In this document: positions 9,865 to 18,494 of the stretch, one piece after another
Position numbering within the stretch: position 1 is the stretch's first letter
Layout: each line of letters begins with the position of its first letter
NCBI RefSeq assembly: GCF_000733855.1
Contig: NZ_JPOJ01000001.1
Location: 3,861,001-3,925,000 of the forward strand
DNA from: Methylomicrobium agile
GTDB taxonomy: Bacteria > Pseudomonadota > Gammaproteobacteria > Methylococcales > Methylomonadaceae
Reading direction: 5' to 3'
Length of the DNA: 64,000 nt
Made by a program: the position numbers and the translations under genes
Notes under the pieces: model-generated
What the model was told of the DNA's origin: nothing
Seen by the model: only the letters and a program-made list of their open reading frames with translations
Database searches by the model: none

Positions 9865-9897
9865 AGACCTGCCAGTTTTTTAAAACCTGGCAGGTCT
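9865..9897. repeat. 11-bp inverted repeat (hairpin)
   Basis: AGACCTGCCAG at 9865-9875 pairs perfectly with CTGGCAGGTCT at 9887-9897 around an AT-rich loop. It lies in the 220-base gap between two minus-strand genes. It could be a terminator for ppk2 or a mobile palindromic unit; it has no T-tract on the expected side, so the second is slightly favoured. The rest of the gap shows nothing recognisable. Confidence 0.6.
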
Positions 9898-9943
9898 CAG
9901 GCGGGGAAGTTATTTGGAGCCAAATCCTAAGCCTGTTGCCGCC

Positions 9944-10729
9944 CTATTCCGCAATCATCCCGTTTTTCAGATAGCTCTCCGCATAGTTGAATACAATGTC
10001 GGCATCGGGAAGCACTTCCGCATCGTTTTTATCCTTATAGTCGAGGCGGAACAGAATATCCTTGATGATATTGAGCCGCGCACTTTTTTTATCGTCGGCC
10101 CGCACGACCGTCCAGGGGGCATCCAGATGATGCGTTCTCGCGAACATGATATTGCGGGCGAGGCTGTAGTCGTCCCAATGCTTGACCGCTTCCAGATCGA
10201 CCGGGCTGATTTTCCATTGTTTCAAGGGGTCCCGTTCGCGGTCTTCGAGGCGTCGCTTCTGCTCTTCCCGGCTGATGTCCAGATAATACTTCAACAGCTT
10301 GATGCCCGACCGAACCAGCATCCGCTCGAAATCCGGGACGGTTTCGAGAAACTCGTGATATTCCCCGTCGCTGCAGAAGCCCATCACCCGCTCGACGCCG
10401 GCGCGGTTGTACCAACTGCGGTTGAACAGCGCCATTTCCTGGGCCGCCGGCAGGTGCGGCACATAGCGTTGAAAATACCAGCTGCTTTGGTCCCGGTCGG
10501 AAGGTTTGCCCAGCGCCACCACCCGGGTTTCGCGCGGGCTCAAATGCTGGGTGATGCGTTTGATCGAACCGTCCTTGCCGCCCGCGTCGCGCCCCTCGAA
10601 AAGGATCAGCACTTTTTCGCCGTGCTTGATGATGTGCTTTTGCAGCTTGACCAGTTCGATCTGCAACCGGATCAGAGCGGCTTGATATTCATCCTTGTCG
10701 ATTTTTTTCCTGTCGTGTTTATGTTTCAT
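9944..10729 (-). CDS. ppk2: Polyphosphate kinase 2 family protein
   Basis: PPK2 moves phosphate between polyphosphate and nucleoside diphosphates, usually making ATP or GTP from polyphosphate. The 261-residue one-domain form has Walker A as GRDAGGKDG (residues 46-54), the FNRSWYNRAGVERVMGF motif (102-118) and the lid region SREEQKRRLEDRERDPLKQWK (about 172-192). These fit a class I, nucleoside-diphosphate-phosphorylating PPK2. It is monocistronic here, about 45 bases downstream of a small secreted protein gene in the same direction. The start is the ATG at 10729. Confidence 0.9.
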   Translation of the reverse strand: MKHKHDRKKIDKDEYQAALIRLQIELVKLQKHIIKHGEKVLILFEGRDAGGKDGSIKRITQHLSPRETRVVALGKPSDRDQSSWYFQRYVPHLPAAQEMALFNRSWYNRAGVERVMGFCSDGEYHEFLETVPDFERMLVRSGIKLLKYYLDISREEQKRRLEDRERDPLKQWKISPVDLEAVKHWDDYSLARNIMFARTHHLDAPWTVVRADDKKSARLNIIKDILFRLDYKDKNDAEVLPDADIVFNYAESYLKNGMIAE

Positions 10730-10774
10730 GAGACGAAAACGGAAATTGCGGGCGATTTTGTTCGGATAAAAAGA

Positions 10775-11152
10775 CTATTCGCCGATATTCAGCAGCCACC
10801 CGCCGCTGCCTTTGCACTGGCTCGCGCCTTCCGCCGCGATACCGATCCTGGCATAAACGCCGCGCAATGCGGCCGGCAGAACTCCGCTGACCGCATAACC
10901 CTGCGCAACGGGCTTCACTGCAATCGGTACTGGAATGTCTTTGACAATGACTTTGATCGTTTGCGGCTTCGTATTCGGCGAGGCGATAAAGGAAAATTCG
11001 GTATTCGGGGATACTTCCGCCTTGTCGGGCGGAGAAAATCGGCTGAAGCCGGGTTTCTCGCAGGCTTTCGAGCTACTGCCGCCGCCGTAGCCCCAAGCGG
11101 CCTGGGCGACTACTATAAACAGGCTTAACCAGAGTATTCGGAAAAGTTTCAT
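10775..11152 (-). CDS. Small secreted protein of unknown function
   Basis: A 125-residue protein with a clear signal peptide (MKLFRILWLSLFIVVAQAAWG). The mature part begins with a Gly/Ser stretch and has two cysteines (in SKACEKPG and ASQCKGSG) that could form a disulfide across a small beta-rich domain. The ATG at 11152 is chosen because GGAGG lies just upstream and because it puts the signal peptide at the N-terminus; a longer open frame reaches 11191. I do not recognise the family. Its neighbour downstream is ppk2, in the same direction. Confidence 0.7.
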   Translation of the reverse strand: MKLFRILWLSLFIVVAQAAWGYGGGSSSKACEKPGFSRFSPPDKAEVSPNTEFSFIASPNTKPQTIKVIVKDIPVPIAVKPVAQGYAVSGVLPAALRGVYARIGIAAEGASQCKGSGGWLLNIGE

Positions 11153-11401
11153 TGCTGCCTCCCTCCACAAAATTGAATGGATCGATCTCAAGACAAGAGA
11201 ATCATTTCATCTGCTCGATCCGCTGTCGGGCCGCTGGGCCGAACGGCGAATCCGGCTCTTCTTGCACGATACGCCTTGACATCTTACACCCAAATCCCGC
11301 CCGCCGCTTACCTTCTCTCCGGGCGGAATGCTAAACTGAACGGTTGCCATGCTTTTCGAAGCGCTTCCCGTCCTTCCTGATTCGCTAAACATTCGCTGTC
11401 C

Positions 11402-12703
11402 ATGAACAAACCCAACTGCTTTGCCTTGCCTTTATATGTCCAGGTCGTCATCGGCGTCGCCGCCGGCGCCCTTCTGGGCGTCCTATTCGGAACCGAAAGT
11501 TACGGCTTTAATTTATTCAGCAACGCGGCGCTCGGCCAATTGGGACAACTGGTGATCCGCCTTCTGAAAGCGCTTGCGGCGCCGCTGGTCTTTTTCGCCA
11601 TTCTGGACGCGATGATCCATACCGACATTTCGCTCAAGCACGGTCGCCGCCTGCTGGCTTTGTGTTCGATCAATCTGGCGGTGGCGATAATCATCGGCCT
11701 CACTTTGATGAATACCCTGCGTCCGGGCCATCTGTGGGAAGGCAGGCTGACGACGATGACAAACCAACTGGACCACGGCACAAGCCGCTTGATGCCCAAA
11801 TCGGTACCGGAAAATCTGACGCTCGATCCGCTAAAAAACCTCGCCGGCTATATCCCGAAAAGCCTGGCCGAACCGTTTGTCGAAAACAATATGATCGCGA
11901 TCATCCTGCTGGCGTTGCTGGCCGGCGGCGCGATCCGCCAGATGAAGCGGCAGACGGCGGACGAAGATCAAGCGGGGCTCGTCATGCTGGAAAAATCGAT
12001 CGGCGTCGGCTGCCGGCTGCTGATCCAGATGCTGCTCTGGGTCGTCAAGGCCATACCGTTCGCGGTTTTCGGCGTGGTCGCGCAAGTGGTCGGGAAAGCG
12101 GGCCTGGAAGTGTTCGAGCTGGTGGCGGTGTTCCTGGCCGCAATGCTGGGCGGATTGCTGATCCATGCCCTCGTCTATTATCCCGGCATGGTCAGATGGG
12201 GCGGCAGAATGCCGGTCAAGCGCTATTTTTCGGAAGGCGCGGACGCGATCGTGACCGGCCTTTCCACCAACAGCAGCCTGGCGACGATGCCGGTCACTCT
12301 GCGCTGCCTGACCGAAAACATGGGAATTTCAAGCCGGTCGGCGCGCTTGTCGGTCTGCATCGGCACCAATTTGAACAACGACGGCATCATCCTGTACGAA
12401 GCGATGGCCGCGCTGTTTCTGGCGCAAGCGATCGGCATCGAACTGAACTTTGCGCAGCAACTGGTTATCATTGCGGCGGCCATCATGGTGGGCGTCGGCA
12501 TTTCGGGCATTCCCGAAGCCGGCCTGATCGCCCTGCCCCTGGTATTGAGCACGGCCGGCCTGCCGGAAGCCTTGGTGGTCACCGCGGTGCCGCTGATCAC
12601 TACGATCGACTGGATCATTGCCCGGTTCCGGTCCGGCGTAAACGTGATGAACGACATGCTAATCGCGATTCTGCTGGACCGGCTGGACAAAAGAAAGCAT
12701 TAA
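11402..12703 (+). CDS. Dicarboxylate/amino acid:cation symporter (DAACS family)
   Basis: A 433-residue inner-membrane symporter of the GltP/DctA fold, which takes up dicarboxylates or acidic amino acids with Na+ or H+. Hydrophobic segments cover the length. Family marks are LIRLLKALAAPLVFFAILDAM (TM3), the serine-rich re-entrant loop STNSSLATMPVTL, and IGTNLNNDGIILYEAMAALF, corresponding to the NMDGT-type TM7 motif, here with Asn-Asn-Asp-Gly. The altered TM7 motif suggests a substrate other than the best-studied ones. It is monocistronic, and an IS200 element lies right after it. Confidence 0.85.
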   Translation: MNKPNCFALPLYVQVVIGVAAGALLGVLFGTESYGFNLFSNAALGQLGQLVIRLLKALAAPLVFFAILDAMIHTDISLKHGRRLLALCSINLAVAIIIGLTLMNTLRPGHLWEGRLTTMTNQLDHGTSRLMPKSVPENLTLDPLKNLAGYIPKSLAEPFVENNMIAIILLALLAGGAIRQMKRQTADEDQAGLVMLEKSIGVGCRLLIQMLLWVVKAIPFAVFGVVAQVVGKAGLEVFELVAVFLAAMLGGLLIHALVYYPGMVRWGGRMPVKRYFSEGADAIVTGLSTNSSLATMPVTLRCLTENMGISSRSARLSVCIGTNLNNDGIILYEAMAALFLAQAIGIELNFAQQLVIIAAAIMVGVGISGIPEAGLIALPLVLSTAGLPEALVVTAVPLITTIDWIIARFRSGVNVMNDMLIAILLDRLDKRKH

Positions 12704-12710
12704 CCAATAA

Positions 12711-13355
12711 TGAGAAATCCCCCGGCTCTGCCGGGGAGACAGCGAAAGTTTGACATTCAGCGGAGTCCATCAGGAAACTCAGCATCGTGAACCGCCAAGT
12801 ACACGATAGAGGAGAACCTGATGGACGAGAATGAAAGCTTAAGTCACTCCCGCTGGGAGTGCAAATATCATGTGGTATTTATCCCGAAATGCCGGCGACG
12901 CACTTTGTATAAAGCATTGCGTCAGCATTTGGGAGAGGTCTTTCGAAGGCTGGCGAGCCAGAAAGAAAGCCGGATACTGGAAGGGCATTTGATGCCAGAT
13001 CATGTCCATATGTTGATTGCGATACCGCCGAAGTATGCGGTGTCGCAAGTGATCGGTTTCGTCAAAGGGAAGAGCGCCATCCATTTGGCGCGGGTTTATG
13101 GAGAGAAGAAACGAAATTTTGTGGGGCAACACTTTTGGGCGCGGGGTTACTTTGTTTCGACGGTGGGTCGAGATGAAACGATGATCCGAGAATACATACG
13201 GCACCAGGAACAAGAAGACCAGCGAATTGAACAATTGAATCTTTGGAACTGAACGCCACCTTGAGGTGGCTATTAAATTAGGGGCCGCGTTAGCGACCCC
13301 TTATACCGCTTTGAGCGGTTCACAACATAAAGCCCCCGGCTTTGCCGGGGGATAT
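12711..13355 (+). mobile_element. IS200/IS605-family insertion sequence (tnpA only)
   Basis: The tnpA gene is flanked by matching end hairpins: CCCCGGctctgCCGGGG at 12720-12736 on the left and CCCCCGGCtttGCCGGGGG at 13333-13351 on the right. Between tnpA and the right end are three more small hairpins (CCACCTtgAGGTGG near 13257, GGGGCCG..CGACCCC near 13280, ACCGCTttgAGCGGT near 13306). Upstream of tnpA an inverted repeat ATCGTG...CACGAT (12783-12806) may fold over the leader. Imperfect palindromic ends and lack of terminal inverted repeats are typical of IS200. Exact outer ends are not certain. Confidence 0.75.
12821..13252 (+). CDS. tnpA: IS200-type Y1 (HUH) transposase
   Basis: A 143-residue single-strand transposase. 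It shows the HUH metal-binding motif in LMPDHVHMLIAI (about residues 55-66) and the catalytic tyrosine in the IREYIRHQEQED helix near residue 127. N-terminal SRWECKYHVVFIPKCRR is typical of IS200 TnpA. The length is full and no frameshift is seen, so it may be active. There is no tnpB. A GAGGAG ribosome binding site lies just before the ATG. Confidence 0.92.
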   Translation: MDENESLSHSRWECKYHVVFIPKCRRRTLYKALRQHLGEVFRRLASQKESRILEGHLMPDHVHMLIAIPPKYAVSQVIGFVKGKSAIHLARVYGEKKRNFVGQHFWARGYFVSTVGRDETMIREYIRHQEQEDQRIEQLNLWN

Positions 13356-13418
13356 TTACTAATCCGACCGAAATGGGTTATGTTATGACGCAGGAAAGAT
13401 CTTGGAGCCCATGCCGAT

Positions 13419-13625
13419 ATGAGCCATAGCACTCTTTTTGTCAGAATCAAATGGATCATGGTGCTGTTGGTGACGATGGTGCTCGACATTTCGCCCGTTC
13501 CGGTCATCGGGCTGATCCTGCTTTACATATTACTCTTTCGTCCGCTATGGTTTAAAAACGCCGTGCTGGAAATATACGATCGATCCGGCCGCGACAATCG
13601 CAACGGCGCGGACGACTTCGAATGA
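13419..13625 (+). CDS. Small membrane protein, tandem copy 1
   Basis: A 68-residue protein with two hydrophobic segments (about residues 11-24 and 29-42) separated by SPVPVIG and ending in a charged tail. It is clearly related to the next gene: both carry 'PVPVIGLILLYILLFRPLWFK' or a close variant, then a short acidic C-terminus. The function is unknown. It starts about 65 bases after the IS200 right end. Confidence 0.6.
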   Translation: MSHSTLFVRIKWIMVLLVTMVLDISPVPVIGLILLYILLFRPLWFKNAVLEIYDRSGRDNRNGADDFE

Positions 13626-13645
13626 CTTAACCTGGTTCCCATACC

Positions 13646-13837
13646 GTGAGTATAAATAAAACAACCTTCCCATCCCGGCTGATATTATGTTTCATCGTAT
13701 TGATCGGTTTGATCATTCTCCATGTGATTCCACTGCCGATATTGGAAACCCTGGTGCTGTACGTGTTGGTCGCGCGCCCGTACTGGTTCAAGGATCTGGT
13801 CGAGCAAATCTACGCCGAAAAAAAGCCTGAAGATTAG
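13646..13837 (+). CDS. Small membrane protein, tandem copy 2
   Basis: A 63-residue paralogue of the preceding gene, 20 bases downstream and probably co-transcribed. It has the same layout: one hydrophobic segment, IPLPILETLVLYVLVARPYWFK, and a charged tail. The start is GTG at 13646. The two genes look like a local tandem duplication, or subunits of one small membrane complex; the function is unknown. Confidence 0.6.
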   Translation: MSINKTTFPSRLILCFIVLIGLIILHVIPLPILETLVLYVLVARPYWFKDLVEQIYAEKKPED

Positions 13838-13889
13838 GCCTGAGCACTCTTTTTCCGCCCATCCGGCTGGTAGGAATTCGTCGCAGAGT

Positions 13890-14579
13890 TTACCAGGTTC
13901 TAAAATGTCCGGTGTCCAGATGGACGAAATTGTCTCGAGGATAATAACCTACGCCGCCTTGCGCGATTGCCAGCGCGGCGTTTCTAACGATTTTGGGTGA
14001 AATGCCTTCAAGCCTGATATCAATGGCCCGGCCTTGCATATGAAAACTATGTTCCGCCACGCCATGACTGTACCTACGGAGCTGAGCATTGGTAAAAGGC
14101 GAACGATAACCGGAGATGATATGGAACGGTTTATTGACGCCAAGCGTTTGCTTCAGCATAAACAACTGATCCAGTAAAGCTGTATCGATCGGGTGAATAG
14201 TGTCGGTACGGAAATCGCGGAGCAGATAATTGATTTCATGCAGCGCTTCTTTGATATAGCGGCCGCGTTCAAAATAGGTCAGCTTTAGCTTATCGCCGGT
14301 ATGCGTATGTTCGAAGGCGAGCGTTTTATGTTCGAAAGTATGCGGATAAGGCGCTGTATTCCGCGGGTGAACCGAACGGTCGAAGGCATGGAAAACGGGC
14401 TCATGCCCGGGCTTGTGTCTATGCTTCACGGGATGGATGACGTGCCTTACGGCCGCTGTAGCCGTTCCCGATCCACCCAGTATTACCAATGATCCCAAAG
14501 CCAGCTTCTTCAGAAACTCGCGTCTGGATGCAATGGTGTCCATGTCGGACTCTGCGTTATTTGAGGATCGCTCTTTCAT
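13890..14579 (-). CDS. DUF882 / M15-type murein endopeptidase (YcbK/MepK-like)
   Basis: A 229-residue exported peptidase of the YcbK/MepK group, which cuts peptidoglycan cross-links in the periplasm. The N-terminus has a twin-arginine-like signal (SRREFLKKLALGSLVILGG). Zinc-site motifs of the family follow: SGYRSPFTNAQLRR, then HSFHMQGRAIDIRLEG (His and Asp ligands) and the terminal FVHLDTG (His ligand). A His/Pro-rich linker lies at about residues 45-85. The start at 14579 is the upstream ATG; MDTIASRREF at 14543 is an alternative that still leaves the signal intact. Confidence 0.85.
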   Translation of the reverse strand: MKERSSNNAESDMDTIASRREFLKKLALGSLVILGGSGTATAAVRHVIHPVKHRHKPGHEPVFHAFDRSVHPRNTAPYPHTFEHKTLAFEHTHTGDKLKLTYFERGRYIKEALHEINYLLRDFRTDTIHPIDTALLDQLFMLKQTLGVNKPFHIISGYRSPFTNAQLRRYSHGVAEHSFHMQGRAIDIRLEGISPKIVRNAALAIAQGGVGYYPRDNFVHLDTGHFRTW

Positions 14580-14797
14580 GTTTTATTTTAAGTGACACTT
14601 AATCCCATGCTACTGTTTAGTAAAGCTAACCATATGACAAGTTCAACAGTAACATTAATTTAAACTCTTACAGGGCTTTAGAATCCAGCCGAAGAATTCT
14701 ATAAATGTTTACATTGTACTCGCCCTGAATTAAGGGGGAAAGCTCTGCTGACCGCACGACAGACTTGAAGGTCGTCCAAACAGATGAAGCGATCCCA

Positions 14798-17700
14798 TTA
14801 GACCTGCCCACCCACGCCTTTAAATTTCTCGACAAAAGCGGCTATTTTCTGGAAGACACTCTGCTTTTTTGTCAGGTACCGCGGGTTTAACGGGCTCATT
14901 TTAGGCAGAATGGCATTGAGCTCAGTGCCATTGTCACTGGCAAATTCCCGTTTTAGCGAGGTGGCGATGTAACGCCTGGCCGCCTCAGCATTTAGGCTCT
15001 CGCTACTAATGAGCTCTTGGGCTTCACGCTGTTGTTCAGCTTGCGCAAAGGTGAAGAAAGCATCAATAACACTGGCCTTATCGCCAATCTTATCCAGGTC
15101 GGTTTGATTTATAAAATCAACCAACAAGCCCTCTTTAGCGCGGTTGCCCAGACTGGCGCGAATCACTCGACGCACGTCTTCAACCAGTGCCGCTTTATCT
15201 TTAACTTTTTTATTATTTTCAAAAATCAGTTCCAGAATGTAGTCTAAATTGATCTCTTGCGACTTAAGCAGATCTACCTCAAAGACTACGTCATCCCAAT
15301 CAATGGTGGATTTTTCTTTTTCAGCGGCAGATTTTTCACGGCGTAGCCAGTCGCGTATATCGTTATAGGTGGAGCGATAATCCTGAATTTTCCGGTCGGC
15401 GGGTATTCTGATGGCTTGCAGCGCGGCCACGTCCTCATCGCTTAGATAATGTTGGGCTTTAAATGCCTCAACGGCCTCCGGGTCGCTCATGTCAACGCTT
15501 TGCAGGGCTTTCAGGCTGGCAAATTCATCATAGTTTTGCAGCACATTCTCCACGCGCAAATACTCGCCAAATAATTTCGCAAAAGCTTTTTTATCGGATT
15601 CTTTAACAATCTCATCGGGGTTAGGAAAACGCTGCTCTAGCTCCGCGACTACCTCCACAAAGCCGCGTCGGGCTTCACCAGTCGCCACATCGGTAAAACC
15701 TTCCATGTACTCCTTGTAGCTTTTTTCCAGCACCACGTTTTTGGTGTTCTTATCGCCAAATAGGGTAATGGCGTCCACCGTGGCTTGTTCTAAATCGCGG
15801 AAGGTGACGATATTGCCAAAGGTTTTGGTGGCATCGAAAATACGGTTCGTGCGCGAATAAGCCTGTAGCAAACCGTGATAGCGCAGGTTTTTATCGACAA
15901 ACAAGGTATTCAGCGTGGGCGCATCAAAGCCGGTCAAAAACATCCCCACCACAATCAATAAATCAATTTCCTGACTTTTCACGCGTAGCGCAAGATCCCG
16001 ATAATAGTTTTGGAAGCCATTGCCATCCACGCTGAAATTGGTTTTAAACAGCGCGTTGTAGTCGGCAATGGCCGCGCTCAGGAACTCCTTGGCGCTGCTG
16101 TTCATGGCAGACACATCGAAGCTCTCATCCTGGATGTCACCAATCGCGTCCTGCTCTTCGTTGGCTGCGAACGAGAAGATGGTCGCCACCTTCAGTGGCT
16201 TGTCGCTGTTCTTCTGCAGTTCCCGGAAGCACTCGTAATAAAGCTTGGCCGCATCCACGCTGCTGACGGCGAACATGGCGTTGAAGCCCTTGTTGCCCGG
16301 CTGCAGGCGGTGGGTCTTCTGCCGGAAGTTGTTCAGGATGTACTTGGTGATCTCGCGGATGCGATCCGGGTGCAGCAGGGCTTGCTTGTTCTCCGCCGCA
16401 CTCAGCTTCGTCTCGTCCTGCTCCGTCTCGATGGCCTTGAATTGCGGGCGCACATCGTTGTAGTCCACCTTGAACTTGAGGACCTTTTCATCGCGGATCG
16501 CATCAGTGATCACGTACGCGTGCAGCTCACGGCCAAACACGCTGGCCGTGGTCTCGGCGCCCAGTGCGTTCTGCGGGAAAATGGGCGTGCCGGTGAAACC
16601 AAACTGGTAGAACCTCTTGAACTTTTTCTTCAGGTTCTTCTGGGCCTCGCCAAACTGGCTGCGGTGGCACTCATCGAAGATGAACACCACCTGCTTGCCG
16701 TAGATGGGCAAGTCGGCCTCGCTCTTCATCAGGTTGTTGAGCTTCTGGATGGTGGTGACGACGATCTTGTTGTCGTCCTTCTCCAGGTTGCGCTTCAGGC
16801 CCGCCGTGCTGTCGGAGCCGTTGACACTGTCCGGCGAAAAGCGCTGGTATTCCTTCATGGTCTGGTAGTCCAGATCCTTGCGGTCCACCACGAAGAACAC
16901 CTTGTCGATGAAGTCCAGCTCAGTGGCCAGGCGCGCGGCCTTGAAGCTGGTCAAGGTCTTGCCGCTGCCGGTAGTGTGCCAGATATAGCCGCCGCTTTCC
17001 GTGTTGCTCCAGTTCCTGGCCTGATAGCTGCTCTTGATCTTCCACAGAATGCGTTCCGTGGCGGCGATCTGGTAAGGCCGCATCACCAGCAGCGTGTTGC
17101 TGACGTCGAACACCGAGTAATGCAGCAGCACATTGAGCAAAGTGTGCTTCTGGAAGAAGGTGGCCGTGAAGTCCTTCAGGTCCTTGATCAGCGTGTTGTC
17201 CGCCTTCGCCCAGTTCATGGTGAAGTCGAAGCTGTTCTTGTTGCGCTGCGTGGTATTGGCAAAGTAACGGGTGTCGGTGCCGTTGGAGATCACGAACAAC
17301 TGCAGATACCTGAACAAGGAATGCTCGCTGTTAAAGCTCTCCTTGCTGTAACGATGCACCTGGTTGAAGGCCTCCCGGATCGCCACGCCGCGCTTCTTCA
17401 GCTCCACCTGCACCAGCGGCAGGCCATTGACCAGAATCGTCACGTCATAGCGGTTGGCGTGGCTGCCCGCCTGCTCGAACTGCTTGATCACCTGCACCTT
17501 GTTGCGGGCGATGTTCTTCTTGTCCAGCAGGTAAATGTTCTGGATGCGCCCATCGTCAAAGATAAAGTCGTGGATGTAGTCGTCGTGAACCTTGCGGGTC
17601 TTTTCAACGATGCCCTCGCTGGGCTTATCCAGCCAGGTTTCCACAAAGCGCAGCCATTCGCCCTCGGTGAACTGAACGGCGTTGAGTGCCTGCAGTTGCA

Positions 17701-17896
17701 CGCGCACGTTGGCCAGCAAGGCTTCGGGCGTCTTGATGGACGAGGCGAACTCGTAGCCCTGATTGACCAGATCCTGGATCAGCTCCCGTTCCAGGTCGCT
17801 TTCGCTCTGGTAGTTCTCGGCAACTTTCCATTCCGGCTCGTACCTGTCCAGAACGATGAAATTCCGGGACTCGGCGATGGTTTTGTAGTCGCTCAT
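14798..17896 (-). CDS. hsdR: Type I restriction enzyme, R (nuclease/translocase) subunit
   Basis: HsdR is the motor and nuclease subunit of a type I restriction enzyme and works with HsdM and HsdS. The start ATG at 17896 ([10 protein letters not shown]) has AAGGA in front; an open extension to 18076 overlaps rhuM and is not used. The 1032-residue protein has the PD-ExK nuclease (Asp151, Glu165, Lys167 in QVELKK), Walker A TTGSGKT (308-314), DECH box (409-412), FTGTP, and the AYSRTNRIF motif VI, all intact. The final third of the gene is visibly more AT-rich than the part encoding the nuclease and motor, suggesting a mosaic gene. It belongs to the minus-strand operon hsdM-hsdS-rhuM-hsdR. Confidence 0.95.
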   Translation of the reverse strand: MSDYKTIAESRNFIVLDRYEPEWKVAENYQSESDLERELIQDLVNQGYEFASSIKTPEALLANVRVQLQALNAVQFTEGEWLRFVETWLDKPSEGIVEKTRKVHDDYIHDFIFDDGRIQNIYLLDKKNIARNKVQVIKQFEQAGSHANRYDVTILVNGLPLVQVELKKRGVAIREAFNQVHRYSKESFNSEHSLFRYLQLFVISNGTDTRYFANTTQRNKNSFDFTMNWAKADNTLIKDLKDFTATFFQKHTLLNVLLHYSVFDVSNTLLVMRPYQIAATERILWKIKSSYQARNWSNTESGGYIWHTTGSGKTLTSFKAARLATELDFIDKVFFVVDRKDLDYQTMKEYQRFSPDSVNGSDSTAGLKRNLEKDDNKIVVTTIQKLNNLMKSEADLPIYGKQVVFIFDECHRSQFGEAQKNLKKKFKRFYQFGFTGTPIFPQNALGAETTASVFGRELHAYVITDAIRDEKVLKFKVDYNDVRPQFKAIETEQDETKLSAAENKQALLHPDRIREITKYILNNFRQKTHRLQPGNKGFNAMFAVSSVDAAKLYYECFRELQKNSDKPLKVATIFSFAANEEQDAIGDIQDESFDVSAMNSSAKEFLSAAIADYNALFKTNFSVDGNGFQNYYRDLALRVKSQEIDLLIVVGMFLTGFDAPTLNTLFVDKNLRYHGLLQAYSRTNRIFDATKTFGNIVTFRDLEQATVDAITLFGDKNTKNVVLEKSYKEYMEGFTDVATGEARRGFVEVVAELEQRFPNPDEIVKESDKKAFAKLFGEYLRVENVLQNYDEFASLKALQSVDMSDPEAVEAFKAQHYLSDEDVAALQAIRIPADRKIQDYRSTYNDIRDWLRREKSAAEKEKSTIDWDDVVFEVDLLKSQEINLDYILELIFENNKKVKDKAALVEDVRRVIRASLGNRAKEGLLVDFINQTDLDKIGDKASVIDAFFTFAQAEQQREAQELISSESLNAEAARRYIATSLKREFASDNGTELNAILPKMSPLNPRYLTKKQSVFQKIAAFVEKFKGVGGQV

Positions 17897-17927
17897 TCTT
17901 TGGTGTCCTTCCTTTGCAGCAGCTTTT

Positions 17928-18482
17928 TCACGGTGCGATCGAAATCGGATTCGATGCGATACTGCATTCGGCAAAAATGTCGGTGATCTGCTGATAAATC
18001 CGCCGCTCGCTGGCACGGATCGAGCGCACCCGCTCCAGCAGTTCACGGAAATAGTCCTTGCCAAAGTAACGGCCATTTTTCAGCCGCTCATCATCCATGG
18101 CAAAGCCCTTGATGATGTACTCCTTGATAAGCTGGGTGGCCCAGATACGAAACTGGGTAGCCTGCGCCGAATTGACGCGGTAGCCGACCGAAATCACCGC
18201 ATCAAGGTTGTAATACTGGGTCTGGTACTTTTTGCCGTCTTCGGCAGTTGTTTCCAAAATGGAAATAACTGAATCTGGGTCTAGCTCATTGCTTTCAAAT
18301 ATGTTTTTCAGGTGCTTGGAGACGGCAGGCACACCCACGCCGAACAACTCCGCCATGCGCTTCTGGGTCAGCCAAATAGTCTCGTTGGCGAGCAGAACCT
18401 CCACCTTGATCGCGCCATTCGGGGTGGTGTAGAGCAGGAATTCCGTGGTTTGGTCGCGCAGGGTGAGCGGGTGTTTTGGCAT
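17928..18482 (-). pseudogene. RhuM-family gene, C-terminally truncated
   Basis: The 184-residue product has the RhuM-type N-terminus (phage-related, KilA/Bro-like): TTPNGAIKVEVLLANETIWLTQKRMAELFGV with a helix-turn-helix, then QYYNLDAVISVGYRVNS and the RIWATQLIKEYIIKGF block. Full-length members usually have over 300 residues; this one stops soon after ITDIFAEC. The bases after that point are open in the +1 frame and read ...[19 protein letters not shown] up to the hsdR ATG, so the tail may be the frameshifted end of the same gene or of a deleted neighbour. RhuM genes often sit inside type I R-M operons; the role is not established. Confidence 0.65.
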
Positions 18483-18494
18483 GACCGTATCCCT

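Noticed and set aside
9914-11128. 404-codon plus-strand open frame
   Set aside because: Antisense to ppk2 and the small secreted protein, both of which have clear family or signal peptide support.
16010-17986. 658-codon plus-strand open frame
   Set aside because: It is exactly antisense to hsdR, has no domain resemblance, and its Leu/Val/His-rich composition is the usual shadow of a high-GC coding strand.
17897-18076. N-terminal extension of HsdR
   Set aside because: The extra 60 residues overlap rhuM in another frame; the ATG at 17896 has a good ribosome site and the normal HsdR N-terminus.
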